DNA from: Clostridium beijerinckii HUN142
GTDB taxonomy: Bacteria; Bacillota; Clostridia; Clostridiales; Clostridiaceae
Direction: 5' to 3'
Length of the DNA: 59,418 nucleotides
Assembly (NCBI RefSeq): GCF_000621745.1
Contig: NZ_JHXK01000035.1
Location: forward strand, 1 to 59,418
In this document: positions 7,776-16,265 of the stretch, piece after piece
How the letters are laid out: each line of letters opens with the position of its first letter
Position numbering within the stretch: position 1 is the stretch's first letter
Made by a program: the position numbers and the translations under genes
Notes under the pieces: generated by a model
Seen by the model: only the letters and a program-made list of their open reading frames with translations
Databases searched by the model: none
Told to the model about the DNA's origin: nothing

Positions 7776-8465
7776 ATGGCCGATAAAAGGATGTTCAGTA
7801 AACAGATAATTGATTCAGATGCTTTTCTAGATATGCCACTTAGCGCACAAGCTTTATATTTCCACTTAAATATGAGAGCAGATGATGACGGATTTATAAA
7901 CAGCCCGAAGAAAATACAAAGGCTAATTAATTGTAGTGAGGATGATTTAAGGTTATTAATAGCCAAAAGATTTGTGCTTAAATTTGACAGTGGAGTTGTA
8001 GTTATAAAACATTGGTTAATACACAATTACCTAAGAAAAGACACTTACAAACCAACAAATTATATAGAGGAAAAGTCCATGTTATATACCAAAACTAACA
8101 AATCTTACACATTAAATCCACCTTCGTCCACGGTTGTGTTACGTGAATGTGACGAAACTGTACCACAGATAAGAGAAGATAAGATAAGAGAAGATAAGAA
8201 TAGTATAGATTTATCTTTCATTGATGATTCAATAGAAAAAGTAAAACTTACTCAAGAACAATATAACAAGCTAATTAATAAATATGGAGAATATCAACTA
8301 CACAAGGAAATATTAGCTTTAGATAACTACATTGTTAATGGTAAAGGCAATAAGTATAAAGACCACTACAGAGCATTAAATACATGGTGTATGAAGAATA
8401 AAGCTAATACTCAAAGTACACCAAATGTAAATAAGCAATATGATGCGTTTCAGTTTGATGATTAG
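7776..8465 (+). CDS. phage replication initiator / helicase-loader-like protein
   Basis: A 229-residue protein starting ADKRMFSKQIIDSDAFLDMP, then LSAQALYFHLNMRADDDGF and SPKKIQRLINCSEDDLRLLI. This N-terminal winged helix is typical of Firmicute phage replisome organisers (DnaD/RepN-like). A Pro/Thr-rich linker and a charged repeat (REDKIREDK) join it to a C-terminal helical part (about 140-229) that may contact DnaB. It is followed by the DnaB-type helicase. TGAGGTG precedes the ATG. Confidence 0.85.
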   Translation: MADKRMFSKQIIDSDAFLDMPLSAQALYFHLNMRADDDGFINSPKKIQRLINCSEDDLRLLIAKRFVLKFDSGVVVIKHWLIHNYLRKDTYKPTNYIEEKSMLYTKTNKSYTLNPPSSTVVLRECDETVPQIREDKIREDKNSIDLSFIDDSIEKVKLTQEQYNKLINKYGEYQLHKEILALDNYIVNGKGNKYKDHYRALNTWCMKNKANTQSTPNVNKQYDAFQFDD

Positions 8466-8491
8466 AGCAATATACAGAAAGGGTGAAATAT

Positions 8492-8629
8492 ATGAAAGTA
8501 AAAGAATTAATTTTAAAATTACAGGAATTAGATCGAAACCAAGAGATATGCGTAAAGGATGAAACAACTTTGAATGACGAAGTAATAAAAGATGTATATC
8601 AAAATGAGGATGGAACTTATTATTTGTAA
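8492..8629 (+). CDS. small hypothetical protein
   Basis: A 45-residue ORF (MKVKELILKLQELDRNQEI at the start) with AAAGGGTG ahead of the ATG. It resembles the short proteins often lying between phage replication genes. No specific function. Confidence 0.6.
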   Translation: MKVKELILKLQELDRNQEICVKDETTLNDEVIKDVYQNEDGTYYL

Positions 8630-8665
8630 TTCGTAATACTAAAAAATCACGAAAGGAGAATGCTA

Positions 8666-9967
8666 ATGGAACAATTACCACCTCAAAACCTAAGAGCTGA
8701 GCAGGACCTATTATCAGGAATATTCTATAACCCTAAAATTATGGTACAAGCAGTAAATGAACTAAAAGCAAATGATTTTTACTTAACAAAACATCAGTTA
8801 ATATACAATGCAATGTGTACCTTATTTGCAGAGGGAAAAGAAATAGGAATAACGCCGATTATAGAGGCATTGGGAAGAGACAACCTAAAAGACGTTGGAG
8901 GGGTAACGTACCTCACACAATTAATGACAGGCGGTCTACACATAAACCCTAAACAATATATAGAAATAATCAAAGACAGATCATATCGAAGAAGAACAAT
9001 TCAGATTTTAACATCATCTTTAAACAGCATATATGATGAAAAAGTTAAGCCACAAGAAGTAATTGGGAAGATGACCAATGAATTAACCTCAACAGAAATT
9101 AAGTCAAAGATATTGAGTGACAGCGAACTATTTGAAAAGACAATGGTAGCAATAGAAACAAGAAGCGCAAATGGTGGAGAAATACCAGGAATGGAGACAG
9201 GCTATACAGACTTTGACAAGGCAACAAATGGACTTAAAAAAGGTGAGTTATTTGTAATTGGTGGTAGGCCCTCAATGGGGAAAACGTTAATGGCTATAAA
9301 TATGGCAGATGGATTAGCTAAGAGCGGATACGTTGGTGGGATATTTGAAATGGAAATGACAGAGGAACAATTAGGAATAAGAAGATTTGCATATATGGCT
9401 AATGTAGAAGCTCAAAAGTTGCAAACTGGGAAACTAGAAGAAAAAGAATTTATAAGAATAGCTGAAACTTTTAATAAACTGTCAGAGCAAAATAAAATAT
9501 TTACAGACATTTCAAGTTATCAAAGTATTTTAACAATAAAAGCCAAAGCCAAAGCACTTAAGCAAGTATATGGATTAGATTTTATAATAGTGGACCATTT
9601 GACACTAATGGATATACCCAATACAGGAAATAGAAGTTCAGATATTGGAGAAGTTACAAGGCAATTAAAGCTTTTAGCAAAGGAACTTGAGATAAATGTA
9701 ATACTAATATGTCAGTTATCAAGAAGCGTAGAACAGAGAGCGGATAAAAGACCTATGATGAGCGATTTAAGAGAGTCTGGAAACATTGAACAGGATGCGG
9801 ATTTAATAGTGTTCACATATAGAGATGAATATTACAACAAAGAAACAGAAGATAAAAACATTATGGAATGGATTATAGCAAAGCAAAGAAACGGTAAGAC
9901 AGGAACACTTAAATTCTACTACTTAGACAAGTTACAAAAGATAGGGAATTTAGATTATGGGAGGTGA
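8666..9967 (+). CDS. dnaB: replicative DNA helicase (DnaB family)
   Basis: A 433-residue hexameric helicase. The N-terminal domain (about 1-100: PPQNLRAEQDLLSGIFYNPK, then YLTQLMTGG) is followed by a RecA-like ATPase. Walker A is GGRPSMGKT near residue 205, Walker B is the FIIVDHLTLM segment, and SDLRESGNIEQDADLIVF with an R-rich end follow. It unwinds the fork during phage replication. The ATG at 8666 is preferred because the AAGGAGA site would abut the ATG at 8660. Confidence 0.95.
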   Translation: MEQLPPQNLRAEQDLLSGIFYNPKIMVQAVNELKANDFYLTKHQLIYNAMCTLFAEGKEIGITPIIEALGRDNLKDVGGVTYLTQLMTGGLHINPKQYIEIIKDRSYRRRTIQILTSSLNSIYDEKVKPQEVIGKMTNELTSTEIKSKILSDSELFEKTMVAIETRSANGGEIPGMETGYTDFDKATNGLKKGELFVIGGRPSMGKTLMAINMADGLAKSGYVGGIFEMEMTEEQLGIRRFAYMANVEAQKLQTGKLEEKEFIRIAETFNKLSEQNKIFTDISSYQSILTIKAKAKALKQVYGLDFIIVDHLTLMDIPNTGNRSSDIGEVTRQLKLLAKELEINVILICQLSRSVEQRADKRPMMSDLRESGNIEQDADLIVFTYRDEYYNKETEDKNIMEWIIAKQRNGKTGTLKFYYLDKLQKIGNLDYGR

Positions 9968-9972
9968 TTACC

Positions 9973-10872
9973 TTGCTGTCAATGGAGAAAAGAGCAGAAA
10001 TGTTCGAAGCTAAACTGTCTCAATACGACTTAGTAACATTATCTTATATATGTAAAAGAGACGTACAGAATGAAGTAGATAAAACAGTGGATAAAAAGGT
10101 ATTTGCAATTAACCAAGCAATAGAGACTTGTATTGCAGCAGCATTATTTGATTCAGGAGAGTCAACTATTGCGGAAGTTGAAGTGGTGATAAAAAGAATT
10201 AATGAGTATATGAAAGAAAATGAAGAATTTTTGATTGAATATAAGGAGGATTGGATTATGAAAATAAATGAGATTAAACAACAAATCAAGGAAGAGTGCT
10301 TAAAAATATTAGATAAAGGTACTTCAGCACATAATGATGCACTTAAGGACCTGAAGAAAGTTTTCCCTAAAATACCTAACAAGGACCTTATAAATATATT
10401 TCAAGAAGCTAAAGAGGAATATCAGGAAAACGATGAAGCAATAAAAGAAATTGCAGACGAAATAGCCAACGAAATTACAACTCAAAATCAGCCGATTTTA
10501 GAACAAAAAGAAGTGAGCAATGTAATTACACCTAAAAAGCAAAATAAGAGTGTAGAGAAACAAATAGGCAAGCAGAAACAAGATATAAAAAGTATATTTG
10601 AAGTTGTAGAGAAAACAATAAAACTTAAGACTCCAAACGGCACTTATGAAAAGACTAAAAATGGAATTAAGTTTAATGAAAGGCTTTATAAAGATATAGA
10701 AGAAGTCAAAGCACATAAAAAAGAAATTTTAGATAGGGATGAAGAAAGAAAAATAAAAATTATTAAAGAGATTGAGAAACTTCAAGACGAATTATCTGGA
10801 TTAGATGAAAATGAGAAAATTGTAAAAATAAGAACTGAAGAAGTAATTGCAGCTTTTGCATATGAAGGTTAA
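9973..10872 (+). CDS. hypothetical protein, likely fusion with nested internal start
   Basis: Read from TTG at 9973 after GGGAGGTG (299 residues). Residues 1-95 form a helical domain (SYICKRDVQNEVDKTVDKKV). Then, in frame, an AAGGAGG site lies 8 bases before ATG 10258, which would give a separate 204-residue product starting MKINEIKQQIKEECLKILDK with a long charged coiled-coil region. It may be two formerly separate genes fused but still translated independently. Function unknown; lies after the helicase. Confidence 0.7.
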   Translation: MLSMEKRAEMFEAKLSQYDLVTLSYICKRDVQNEVDKTVDKKVFAINQAIETCIAAALFDSGESTIAEVEVVIKRINEYMKENEEFLIEYKEDWIMKINEIKQQIKEECLKILDKGTSAHNDALKDLKKVFPKIPNKDLINIFQEAKEEYQENDEAIKEIADEIANEITTQNQPILEQKEVSNVITPKKQNKSVEKQIGKQKQDIKSIFEVVEKTIKLKTPNGTYEKTKNGIKFNERLYKDIEEVKAHKKEILDRDEERKIKIIKEIEKLQDELSGLDENEKIVKIRTEEVIAAFAYEG

Positions 10873-11279
10873 TGCCTATGGCGAAGATAGGAACGTGCGA
10901 AGAATGTTTTCAATATGGAAGATTAACACCACATCATAAGATATTTAAAAGTGAACAAATAGCCTTAAGAGACTGTAAGGAGAACATTATATATCTTTGT
11001 GACAGCTGCCACTATTCGATACACCATGGTACAAATGGTTATGGGCTAAGAATAAAGTTACAGTTAGATTTTCAAAACTACTTAGAAAGAATCTTACTAA
11101 AAGAATATTTTACAGTAGAAGAGATAGAAAAATTGTTAGAAATCAAATATAAAGATGCCTATAAGATAGTTAAAACACTAAAGAGACATAAAGGGAATCT
11201 ATATAAAAGAGAGGACATAATCAGAGAAGCCATGGGAGGAAAGATAATTACAGAAAGTGAGAGTGATATTAATGAGTAA
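10872..11279 (+). CDS. HNH-like zinc-binding protein with C-terminal HTH
   Basis: A 135-residue protein. The N-terminal part has paired knuckles CEEC and CDSC, with PHHKIF and CHYSIHH between and after them, the arrangement of an HNH/recombination-endonuclease-like zinc domain. The C-terminal part (VEEIEKLLEIKYKDAYKIVK) resembles an HTH. The ATG shares one base with the preceding stop. Nuclease activity is possible but the full HNH catalytic set is not certain. Confidence 0.65.
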   Translation: MPMAKIGTCEECFQYGRLTPHHKIFKSEQIALRDCKENIIYLCDSCHYSIHHGTNGYGLRIKLQLDFQNYLERILLKEYFTVEEIEKLLEIKYKDAYKIVKTLKRHKGNLYKREDIIREAMGGKIITESESDINE

Positions 11280-11685
11280 AGAGTTAAATTTAATTGAAGC
11301 TATGAAAATGCCTATAGGTACTAGATTCAATTTTAAAGGTGATTTTGATTTTGAATCTGGTTTTATAGAAGTAATAAAAGGAAATGATAAAGATAATTTA
11401 CTATGTTGGGATGGTGACATTTGCCAACAAGTAAATGTTACTACAGCTACTAGCAATATGACATTAACCCCAATTCAGCAGCCAGTAAACTTTATGGAAG
11501 TGGTTAATTCGGATAAAAAATGCAAGGTTGAGCATAAGCTAATGATTTGCCACTTTGATGAATATGAATTTGATTTAAAAGTATACAGATTCTTATCTGA
11601 TATTATGCAGACGTTAGGACATATTCATACAAGTATGGAATTAAGAAAAATAATCAAAGAAGGCAAATGGTACGTGGAGGAATAA
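11272..11685 (+). CDS. hypothetical protein
   Basis: A 137-residue protein (ATG 11272 chosen after GTGAGAGTG; it overlaps the previous stop by 8 bases). Starts SKELNLIEAMKMPIGTRFNF, a pattern seen in small phage proteins that begin with a beta-rich domain. No function assigned. Confidence 0.65.
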   Translation: MSKELNLIEAMKMPIGTRFNFKGDFDFESGFIEVIKGNDKDNLLCWDGDICQQVNVTTATSNMTLTPIQQPVNFMEVVNSDKKCKVEHKLMICHFDEYEFDLKVYRFLSDIMQTLGHIHTSMELRKIIKEGKWYVEE

Positions 11686-12045
11686 ATGAATAATAATGAA
11701 CTAAATCCACCAAGGATTATAGAAAAAATAGAATTAGCTAAAATAGCGTTACAAAGAGGTAATGATAATCTAAAAACTTTAGGACTTAAAAAAGCAAATG
11801 CTGAAAAAGAATACAGAGTAGCATTAAGGAAAGAACTACTACAGCTTAAGGTAGACAAGTATCCAATGTCAATAATACAAGATCTAGCAAAGGGTGAAGA
11901 CAAGGTAAGTAAATTAAGGTTAGAAAGAGACTTAGCAGAAAATTCTTATGCAGTATGCCAAGAATCTATTAGAAATACAAGATTAGAAATAGAAACACTA
12001 AGAAGTTTATTAGCATGGTCTAAGGTTGAATTATCAAATTCGTGA
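11686..12045 (+). CDS. coiled-coil hypothetical protein
   Basis: A 119-residue highly charged helical protein (ENSYAVCQESIRNTRLEIET near the C-terminus). Adjacent to the previous gene without a gap. The stop lies within the repeated motif TCGTGATATGTAGATTT that recurs after the ArpU-like gene at 19811. Confidence 0.65.
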   Translation: MNNNELNPPRIIEKIELAKIALQRGNDNLKTLGLKKANAEKEYRVALRKELLQLKVDKYPMSIIQDLAKGEDKVSKLRLERDLAENSYAVCQESIRNTRLEIETLRSLLAWSKVELSNS

Positions 12046-12056
12046 TATGTAGATTT
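12039..12056 (+). repeat. dispersed motif A, copy 1
   Basis: TTCGTGATATGTAGATTT here matches 19809-19826; both copies contain the stop codon of the gene before them, and each is followed by a short ORF and then motif B (12263-12279, 20146-20162). A shorter relative, GCGATATGTAG, is at 20572. It may mark a recombination boundary used in gene exchange. Confidence 0.6.
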
Positions 12057-12090
12057 TGTGCAGTAAATAAATGAGAGTGAGGAATTAAAT

Positions 12091-12270
12091 ATGAGTAAAG
12101 AATTAATTGATATTATGCAAGATAAGAAGAAAGAAACTGAAAGAAAATTAGATAACGTAATTTGGCATATTGAAACCAATAGACAAGTTTTAGGCGATAA
12201 AAGAACATTAGATGATGTTTTCCAAGCATTGAAAAATTGGACAGAAGAATCAAAGAGTTCACAATACTAA
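12091..12270 (+). CDS. small helical hypothetical protein
   Basis: A 59-residue ORF (MSKELIDIMQDKKKETERKL) with GTGAGGA upstream. It lies between repeat motifs A and B, so it may be an exchangeable cassette gene. No family recognised. Confidence 0.6.
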   Translation: MSKELIDIMQDKKKETERKLDNVIWHIETNRQVLGDKRTLDDVFQALKNWTEESKSSQY

Positions 12271-12279
12271 AAAATTAAG
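12263..12279 (+). repeat. dispersed motif B, copy 1
   Basis: AATACTAAAAAATTAAG here is identical to 20146-20162, and its first 13 bases recur at 8635-8647. It closes the A-ORF-B arrangement at both sites. Confidence 0.55.
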
Positions 12280-12285
12280 AATTAA

Positions 12286-12332
12286 ATAGAATGAGTGATA
12301 AAACACTAAGGCTGTAATCGCTCATTCTCATA
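12286..12332 (+). promoter_or_regulatory. intergenic hairpin
   Basis: GAATGAGTGAT pairs with ATCGCTCATTC (one wobble) around a 17-base loop, in the gap before the 49-residue ORF. No U tract follows, so it is more likely an attenuator or processing site than a terminator. Confidence 0.4.
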
Positions 12333-12359
12333 TGAAAATCAAATGAAAGAAGGGAGTAT

Positions 12360-12509
12360 ATGACTCCAAAAGAACTTACACAGAAAACAATAAGAGATAT
12401 AGCTAAAAGAAGAGAAACAGCAGAAAAAGAAGTGTTCGGATATTTTAAAGAACAAAGTATTAAGAGAAAGAAAAATTGGAATTTTAGAGTTGGCGGATAT
12501 AGATGGTGA
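12360..12509 (+). CDS. small basic hypothetical protein
   Basis: A 49-residue Lys/Arg-rich protein (MTPKELTQKTIRDIAKRRET) after AAGGGAG. It may bind nucleic acid. No family recognised. Confidence 0.55.
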   Translation: MTPKELTQKTIRDIAKRRETAEKEVFGYFKEQSIKRKKNWNFRVGGYRW

Positions 12510-12534
12510 AATTAAAGCAAGAGAGGTGCAACAA

Positions 12535-12924
12535 ATGAACAGAGAAATTAAATTTAGAGCATGGGATAAAATCAATAATAAAATGTGTCCAATAGCAGGA
12601 ATTAGTTTTACTAATAAAGATACATGGTTGCGAATAAATGATAAGCAAATAATGGGAGCAAACTTTAGTGAAATTGAAATTATGCAATATGCAGGCTTAA
12701 AAGATAAGAATGATAAGGAAATATATGAGGGGGATATTATAAATATAATAAATAATTCAGTCGATGAAGAAGATGGTTATTTTATAGCTAAATATGATAT
12801 TGAAACAGCAAGATATATCTTGAGTGGTAATGGCTTGGTATATGATTTTGATAATACTTATACAAATGAATGTGAAATAATAGGCAATATTTATGAAAAT
12901 CCAGAGTTACTTAAGGAGGTATAG
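12535..12924 (+). CDS. YopX-family phage protein
   Basis: A 129-residue protein with the YopX pattern: REIKFRAWDKINNKMCP at the N-terminus, EIMQYAGLKDKNDKEIYEGD in the middle, and NECEIIGNIYENPELL at the end. YopX proteins are common in Firmicute phages; their function is unknown. AGAGGTG precedes the chosen ATG 12535; a longer in-frame reading from 12490 overlaps the previous ORF. Confidence 0.9.
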   Translation: MNREIKFRAWDKINNKMCPIAGISFTNKDTWLRINDKQIMGANFSEIEIMQYAGLKDKNDKEIYEGDIINIINNSVDEEDGYFIAKYDIETARYILSGNGLVYDFDNTYTNECEIIGNIYENPELLKEV

Positions 12925-12926
12925 GA

Positions 12927-13457
12927 TTGATATTAGCAATAGATCCAGGAAATGTAGAAAGCGGTTATGCACTTTTAAATGATGATTTAAGCATTGTAGA
13001 AAAAGGGAAAATTGAAAATGAATATGTTTTAGATGATGTGATCCCAAGGTTCTTAGATGTAAATTTAAATGAATTTCTTGATAAAAATAATGAATGTAAA
13101 CTTCATATAGCTATAGAGATGGTGGCTAGTTATGGAATGGCTGTAGGAGCAACAGTATTTGAAACATGTATGTGGATAGGTAGATTTTATCAAAAGTCTT
13201 ATGAAATGGGGTTAAAACCACAACTTATTTATAGAAAAGAAGAAAAGCTAAATATATGCGGAAGTATGAAAGCGAAAGATAGCAATATAATACAAGCTTT
13301 AATAGATAGATTTGCACCTAATACAACTAATAAGGGAAAAGGGACTAAGAAAGAGCCAGGATGGTTTTATGGATTTAAAAAAGATATATGGCAGGCATAT
13401 GCAGTTGGCGTTACTTACTACGACATTTATATAAATCCAAATTTAAAGAAGGAGTAA
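12927..13457 (+). CDS. RuvC-like Holliday junction resolvase (RNase H fold)
   Basis: A 176-residue protein from TTG after AAGGAGG. ILAIDPGNVESGYALL carries the first catalytic Asp of RuvC-type resolvases, LHIAIEMV the middle Glu, and KKDIWQAYAVG a C-terminal acidic residue and helix. It would resolve branched DNA made by replication and annealing before packaging. It starts two bases after yopX stops, suggesting coupling. Confidence 0.82.
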   Translation: MILAIDPGNVESGYALLNDDLSIVEKGKIENEYVLDDVIPRFLDVNLNEFLDKNNECKLHIAIEMVASYGMAVGATVFETCMWIGRFYQKSYEMGLKPQLIYRKEEKLNICGSMKAKDSNIIQALIDRFAPNTTNKGKGTKKEPGWFYGFKKDIWQAYAVGVTYYDIYINPNLKKE

Positions 13458-13463
13458 AACATC

Positions 13464-13628
13464 ATGAAAAGCTTCAGAGACCATCTAGGAAGGCTATGGA
13501 TATCATGCAAAGAATGTGAAGTAGGCTATAAAACTCAATGTGTATATAGTGCAAAGCGTAAACCTAACAAGGGGTTTTGTATACGAGGGAGATTAAGAAA
13601 GAAGGGTGAGGAATGGAAAGAAAAATAA
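13464..13628 (+). CDS. small Cys-containing basic protein
   Basis: A 54-residue ORF (KSFRDHLGRLWISCKECEVG), with one CxxC pair and two further Cys, probably a small zinc fold. AAGGAG precedes the ATG. It overlaps the next ORF by 16 bases. Confidence 0.55.
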   Translation: MKSFRDHLGRLWISCKECEVGYKTQCVYSAKRKPNKGFCIRGRLRKKGEEWKEK

Positions 13629-13999
13629 TATATCCAGCTATATATAAACATTTTAAAAATGAATTTGAGCCAGAAAAATATATTTATGCAACTATGGGAA
13701 TAAGTAAGCCAATGTCAATAAAAGAAATGAGAGAAATTTATCAAGAAGATCCTAAAAAATTACAGGGGACTTTATATTGTTGGCATACTGAAGAAAAAGT
13801 TAAGTTTATGTATTTAAAGATAAATGGAGAATGGTACCACGAGAAAGAGAACTTTTATGAGATATTAGTCTTATACAAATCTCTTTATGATGATTCTGGA
13901 GTGTATGCAAGACCTTTAATAATGTTCGATGGAAAGGTTGATAAAGAAAAGTATCCAGAAATAAAGCAAGAATTTAGATTTGAATTAGTGAGGTATTAA
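13613..13999 (+). CDS. hypothetical protein
   Basis: A 128-residue protein (ERKIIYPAIYKHFKNEFEPE) with GGGTGAGG ahead of the ATG. N-terminal portion resembles small phage proteins of the DUF1653 type, which begin with a similar 'iYrHfKg' pattern and a WYH element, but the match is tentative. Function unknown. Confidence 0.65.
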   Translation: MERKIIYPAIYKHFKNEFEPEKYIYATMGISKPMSIKEMREIYQEDPKKLQGTLYCWHTEEKVKFMYLKINGEWYHEKENFYEILVLYKSLYDDSGVYARPLIMFDGKVDKEKYPEIKQEFRFELVRY

Positions 14000-14021
14000 A
14001 AGGTGAAAGGGTGGAGTAGAT

Positions 14022-14330
14022 ATGGGTAAAAACATAAATGAATCTTTACAAACAGTAGAAAGATTATTAAAAGAAATATCAAGAGTTAATGATGCAGCTA
14101 TAAAGCAAACTGAAAACTTAAAGATGGCCTTACTTAATCTTCAGATAGAAGATGCACGTATAGAAGAAAATACAGGAATAGTACCTATAGCAGAGCAGAT
14201 AGAAAGAGTTATAAAAACTATTCATGATAATACAGATAATTTGGTTAAGCAAGGTAGAAAAGAGCTAAGACAAGCCTTTGAAGATATAAAGGAATATATA
14301 GAAGAGAAAGAAGGAAAAGAGAATGAATAA
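14022..14330 (+). CDS. helical coiled-coil hypothetical protein
   Basis: A 102-residue charged helical protein (GKNINESLQTVERLLKEISR). The stop overlaps the ssb start by 8 bases, so the two are probably translated together. No family recognised. Confidence 0.65.
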   Translation: MGKNINESLQTVERLLKEISRVNDAAIKQTENLKMALLNLQIEDARIEENTGIVPIAEQIERVIKTIHDNTDNLVKQGRKELRQAFEDIKEYIEEKEGKENE

Positions 14331-14754
14331 AGTAGTATTAATTGGTAGGCTTACAGCTGATCCAGGACTTAGATTTATACCGGGAAGTGGAGCTGCTACA
14401 TGCACTTTAACATTAGCAATTGATAAATTTGTAAAAGGAGAAAAACAAGTTGATTTTGTGCCTGTAGTAATTTATGGCAAACAAGCGGAAAGTACTGCTA
14501 ATTATATGACAAAAGGTAGCCAAGTTGCTATCAGTGGAAGAATCCAAACAAGAAGCTATGATGCTAAAGATGGAACTAAGAGATATGTTACAGAAGTTGT
14601 AGCGGATCAGTTTGGAGGTGTTGAGTTCTTAGGAAGTAAAGGAAAAGGAGCTAGCGGAAGTAATGAATATTCACAGCCTGCAAATGATGCTTTTGGCGGT
14701 GGATTTGATGAGGAATTAATTGTAGATGATTCCGATTCAAACATGCCATTTTAG
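14323..14754 (+). CDS. ssb: single-stranded DNA-binding protein
   Basis: A 143-residue SSB. The OB-fold opens MNKVVLIGRLTADPGLRF, with VDFVPVVIYGKQAES and GSQVAISGRIQTRSYDAKDG following; a Gly/Asn/Ser-rich linker leads to the acidic tip DDSDSNMPF that recruits replication and repair partners. Complete, normal length. It protects ssDNA during phage replication and works with the annealing protein upstream. Confidence 0.96.
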   Translation: MNKVVLIGRLTADPGLRFIPGSGAATCTLTLAIDKFVKGEKQVDFVPVVIYGKQAESTANYMTKGSQVAISGRIQTRSYDAKDGTKRYVTEVVADQFGGVEFLGSKGKGASGSNEYSQPANDAFGGGFDEELIVDDSDSNMPF

Positions 14755-14801
14755 CAGCAAAGAAGATTGTACACTAACATAATAATTGAGAAGGTGGAAA
14801 A

Positions 14802-15041
14802 ATGAATGAAGTTAAAAGAATACCAATAAAACTTGAAGTCAAAGATTTTCTTATAACTTTTAAATATGAAACGTGGAAAAGCCATAAGGGAAAAGAAGGA
14901 AAAGTAATAATAAAACACTTTGATAGACAAGAAGCAAGAGATTATTTTAGAAAATGGGCAAAGAAAATCAGAACTATGTCTAATGTTAAAATTCTAGACA
15001 CAGTTGAATTAAAGGAAACTAGGCAAGAAATTGCCTTATAA
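14802..15041 (+). CDS. hypothetical protein
   Basis: A 79-residue basic protein (MNEVKRIPIKLEVKDFLITF) with AGAAGGTGG upstream. Alternating hydrophobic pattern suggests a small beta-alpha fold. No family recognised. Confidence 0.6.
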   Translation: MNEVKRIPIKLEVKDFLITFKYETWKSHKGKEGKVIIKHFDRQEARDYFRKWAKKIRTMSNVKILDTVELKETRQEIAL

Positions 15042-15060
15042 CAATAAGATATTCAATCAG

Positions 15061-15250
15061 TTTATCCTGGTAAACCAGGTTGCATAGAAATGTGTTAGTT
15101 AGCCATTAACAATATTTCGAGAAAAGGAAAAGTGAGTTAAAGCGTAAAATCCACTCAGACATGTTTTCACATGCAAGGTGAAGTTATTGCAACGATGAAC
15201 CTAAGCACGATTTCCTAATAAGTCAAGGCAAATTGATTTGTTAGGTGATT
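15061..15250 (+). ncRNA. candidate structured 5' leader RNA with SD-sequestering hairpin
   Basis: The 211-base gap before the PP-loop gene can form several hairpins: CCTGGT/ACCAGG (15066-15079); a 10-bp helix with GAAAT/ATTTC and TGTTA/TAACA (15087-15118); CATGT-TTTC-ACATG (about 15160-15173); and a 13-bp stem, CCTAATAAGTCAA/TTGATTTGTTAGG (15214-15226 with 15233-15245), loop GGCAAA. The last stem includes part of the AGGTGAT ribosome site of the gene starting at 15253. This looks like a cis-regulatory RNA (riboswitch-like or protein-binding). No known class recognised. Confidence 0.5.
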
Positions 15251-15252
15251 GA

Positions 15253-16161
15253 ATGAATAGCTATGAAGAAAGGATTCATAAGAATACTAATATTAAATTA
15301 TTAAACCACAGGCCTAGAAAAGATTATCAGCCTATAGTAGAAATGCAAACATTTATTGATAATTCAATACTAATTTGCAAGGAATTTCAGAATAGAGATC
15401 CCGAAAGAATAACAATATTAGCTTTCAGCGGAGGGAAAGATAGCTTAGCAACATATTTAGTTATGGCTCTAAGCGGAATAAAATTCAAAGCTGTTTACTC
15501 TCCTACATCAGTAGATCCTCCAGAATTAATATATTATATAAAATATTCTTTCGATCCCTGGGCAGAATCAAAAGGTTATCCAGCTATAGAGATAGTGAAA
15601 TATAATAAATTCACTAAAAATAGAGCAAAAGGCAAAATGGAAGGCAAAGAAATTACAATGATGTCATTATTAAGTAATAGAGCATTGCCGCCTACTAGAA
15701 GAATGAGATATTGCTGTTCAGAGTTAAAAGAGAGGACAGGAGAAATAGGGGATACGGTTTTTACAGGAGTAAGAAATGCAGAATCTAAGGGCAGAAAAGA
15801 AAGAAAAGCTGTTGAATTTTTTGAAGGCAAAATAATGATAAGACCAATATTACCATGGACTGATGTTCAAGTATGGAGTTTTATTCTATCTCAAGAAGCT
15901 CCGTATTGCATTCTTTACGATTATGGATTTGATAGATTAGGATGTATAGGCTGTCCTTTAGGAAGTAACCAAAAGAGAGAATTTGAAATATATCCTATGT
16001 TTAAACAAATATACTTAAATTGTTTTAAAAATATGCTTGGATACAGAAAAGAAAACAATATGGAAACAGAGTGGGAAACGCCAGAAGATGTAATGAAATG
16101 GTTTATTGGAGAAAGCGATAAAAAGCGAGAAGAAATAGAAGGACAATGTAGCATGTTTTAA
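15253..16161 (+). CDS. PP-loop ATPase of the PAPS reductase / DndC-like family
   Basis: A 302-residue phage enzyme of the adenine-nucleotide alpha-hydrolase fold. The PP-loop is LAFSGGKDSLATYL (about residues 55-68). Cys motifs RRMRYCCSELK (about 155) and GCIGCPLGS (about 237) could hold an Fe-S cluster or carry sulfur, as in sulfurtransferases and DndC. In phages these proteins are common but their substrate is unknown: sulfate activation, tRNA thiolation and DNA modification are all possible. No dndB/D/E-like genes are nearby. The start is under the structured leader just upstream, implying translational control. Confidence 0.85.
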   Translation: MNSYEERIHKNTNIKLLNHRPRKDYQPIVEMQTFIDNSILICKEFQNRDPERITILAFSGGKDSLATYLVMALSGIKFKAVYSPTSVDPPELIYYIKYSFDPWAESKGYPAIEIVKYNKFTKNRAKGKMEGKEITMMSLLSNRALPPTRRMRYCCSELKERTGEIGDTVFTGVRNAESKGRKERKAVEFFEGKIMIRPILPWTDVQVWSFILSQEAPYCILYDYGFDRLGCIGCPLGSNQKREFEIYPMFKQIYLNCFKNMLGYRKENNMETEWETPEDVMKWFIGESDKKREEIEGQCSMF

Positions 16162-16170
16162 ATTTAATAG

Positions 16171-16204
16171 AGAATGAGGAATAAAAGCAATACAGCTTTA
16201 TTTC
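16171..16204 (+). promoter_or_regulatory. intergenic hairpin
   Basis: AGGAATAAAAGC pairs imperfectly with GCTTTATTTCT across a short loop. It lies in the gap between the PP-loop gene and the dCTP deaminase. No clear U tract follows; possibly a weak attenuator. Confidence 0.35.
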
Positions 16205-16265
16205 TCAAATCTCATTTGGGAATCAGTTAAGAATGAAAGGAATAATTAAATTAAGAGGTGGGGAA

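Noticed and set aside
15253..16161. DNA phosphorothioation (Dnd) system
   Set aside because: Only a DndC-like PP-loop protein is present; no DndB, DndD or DndE-like neighbours were found.
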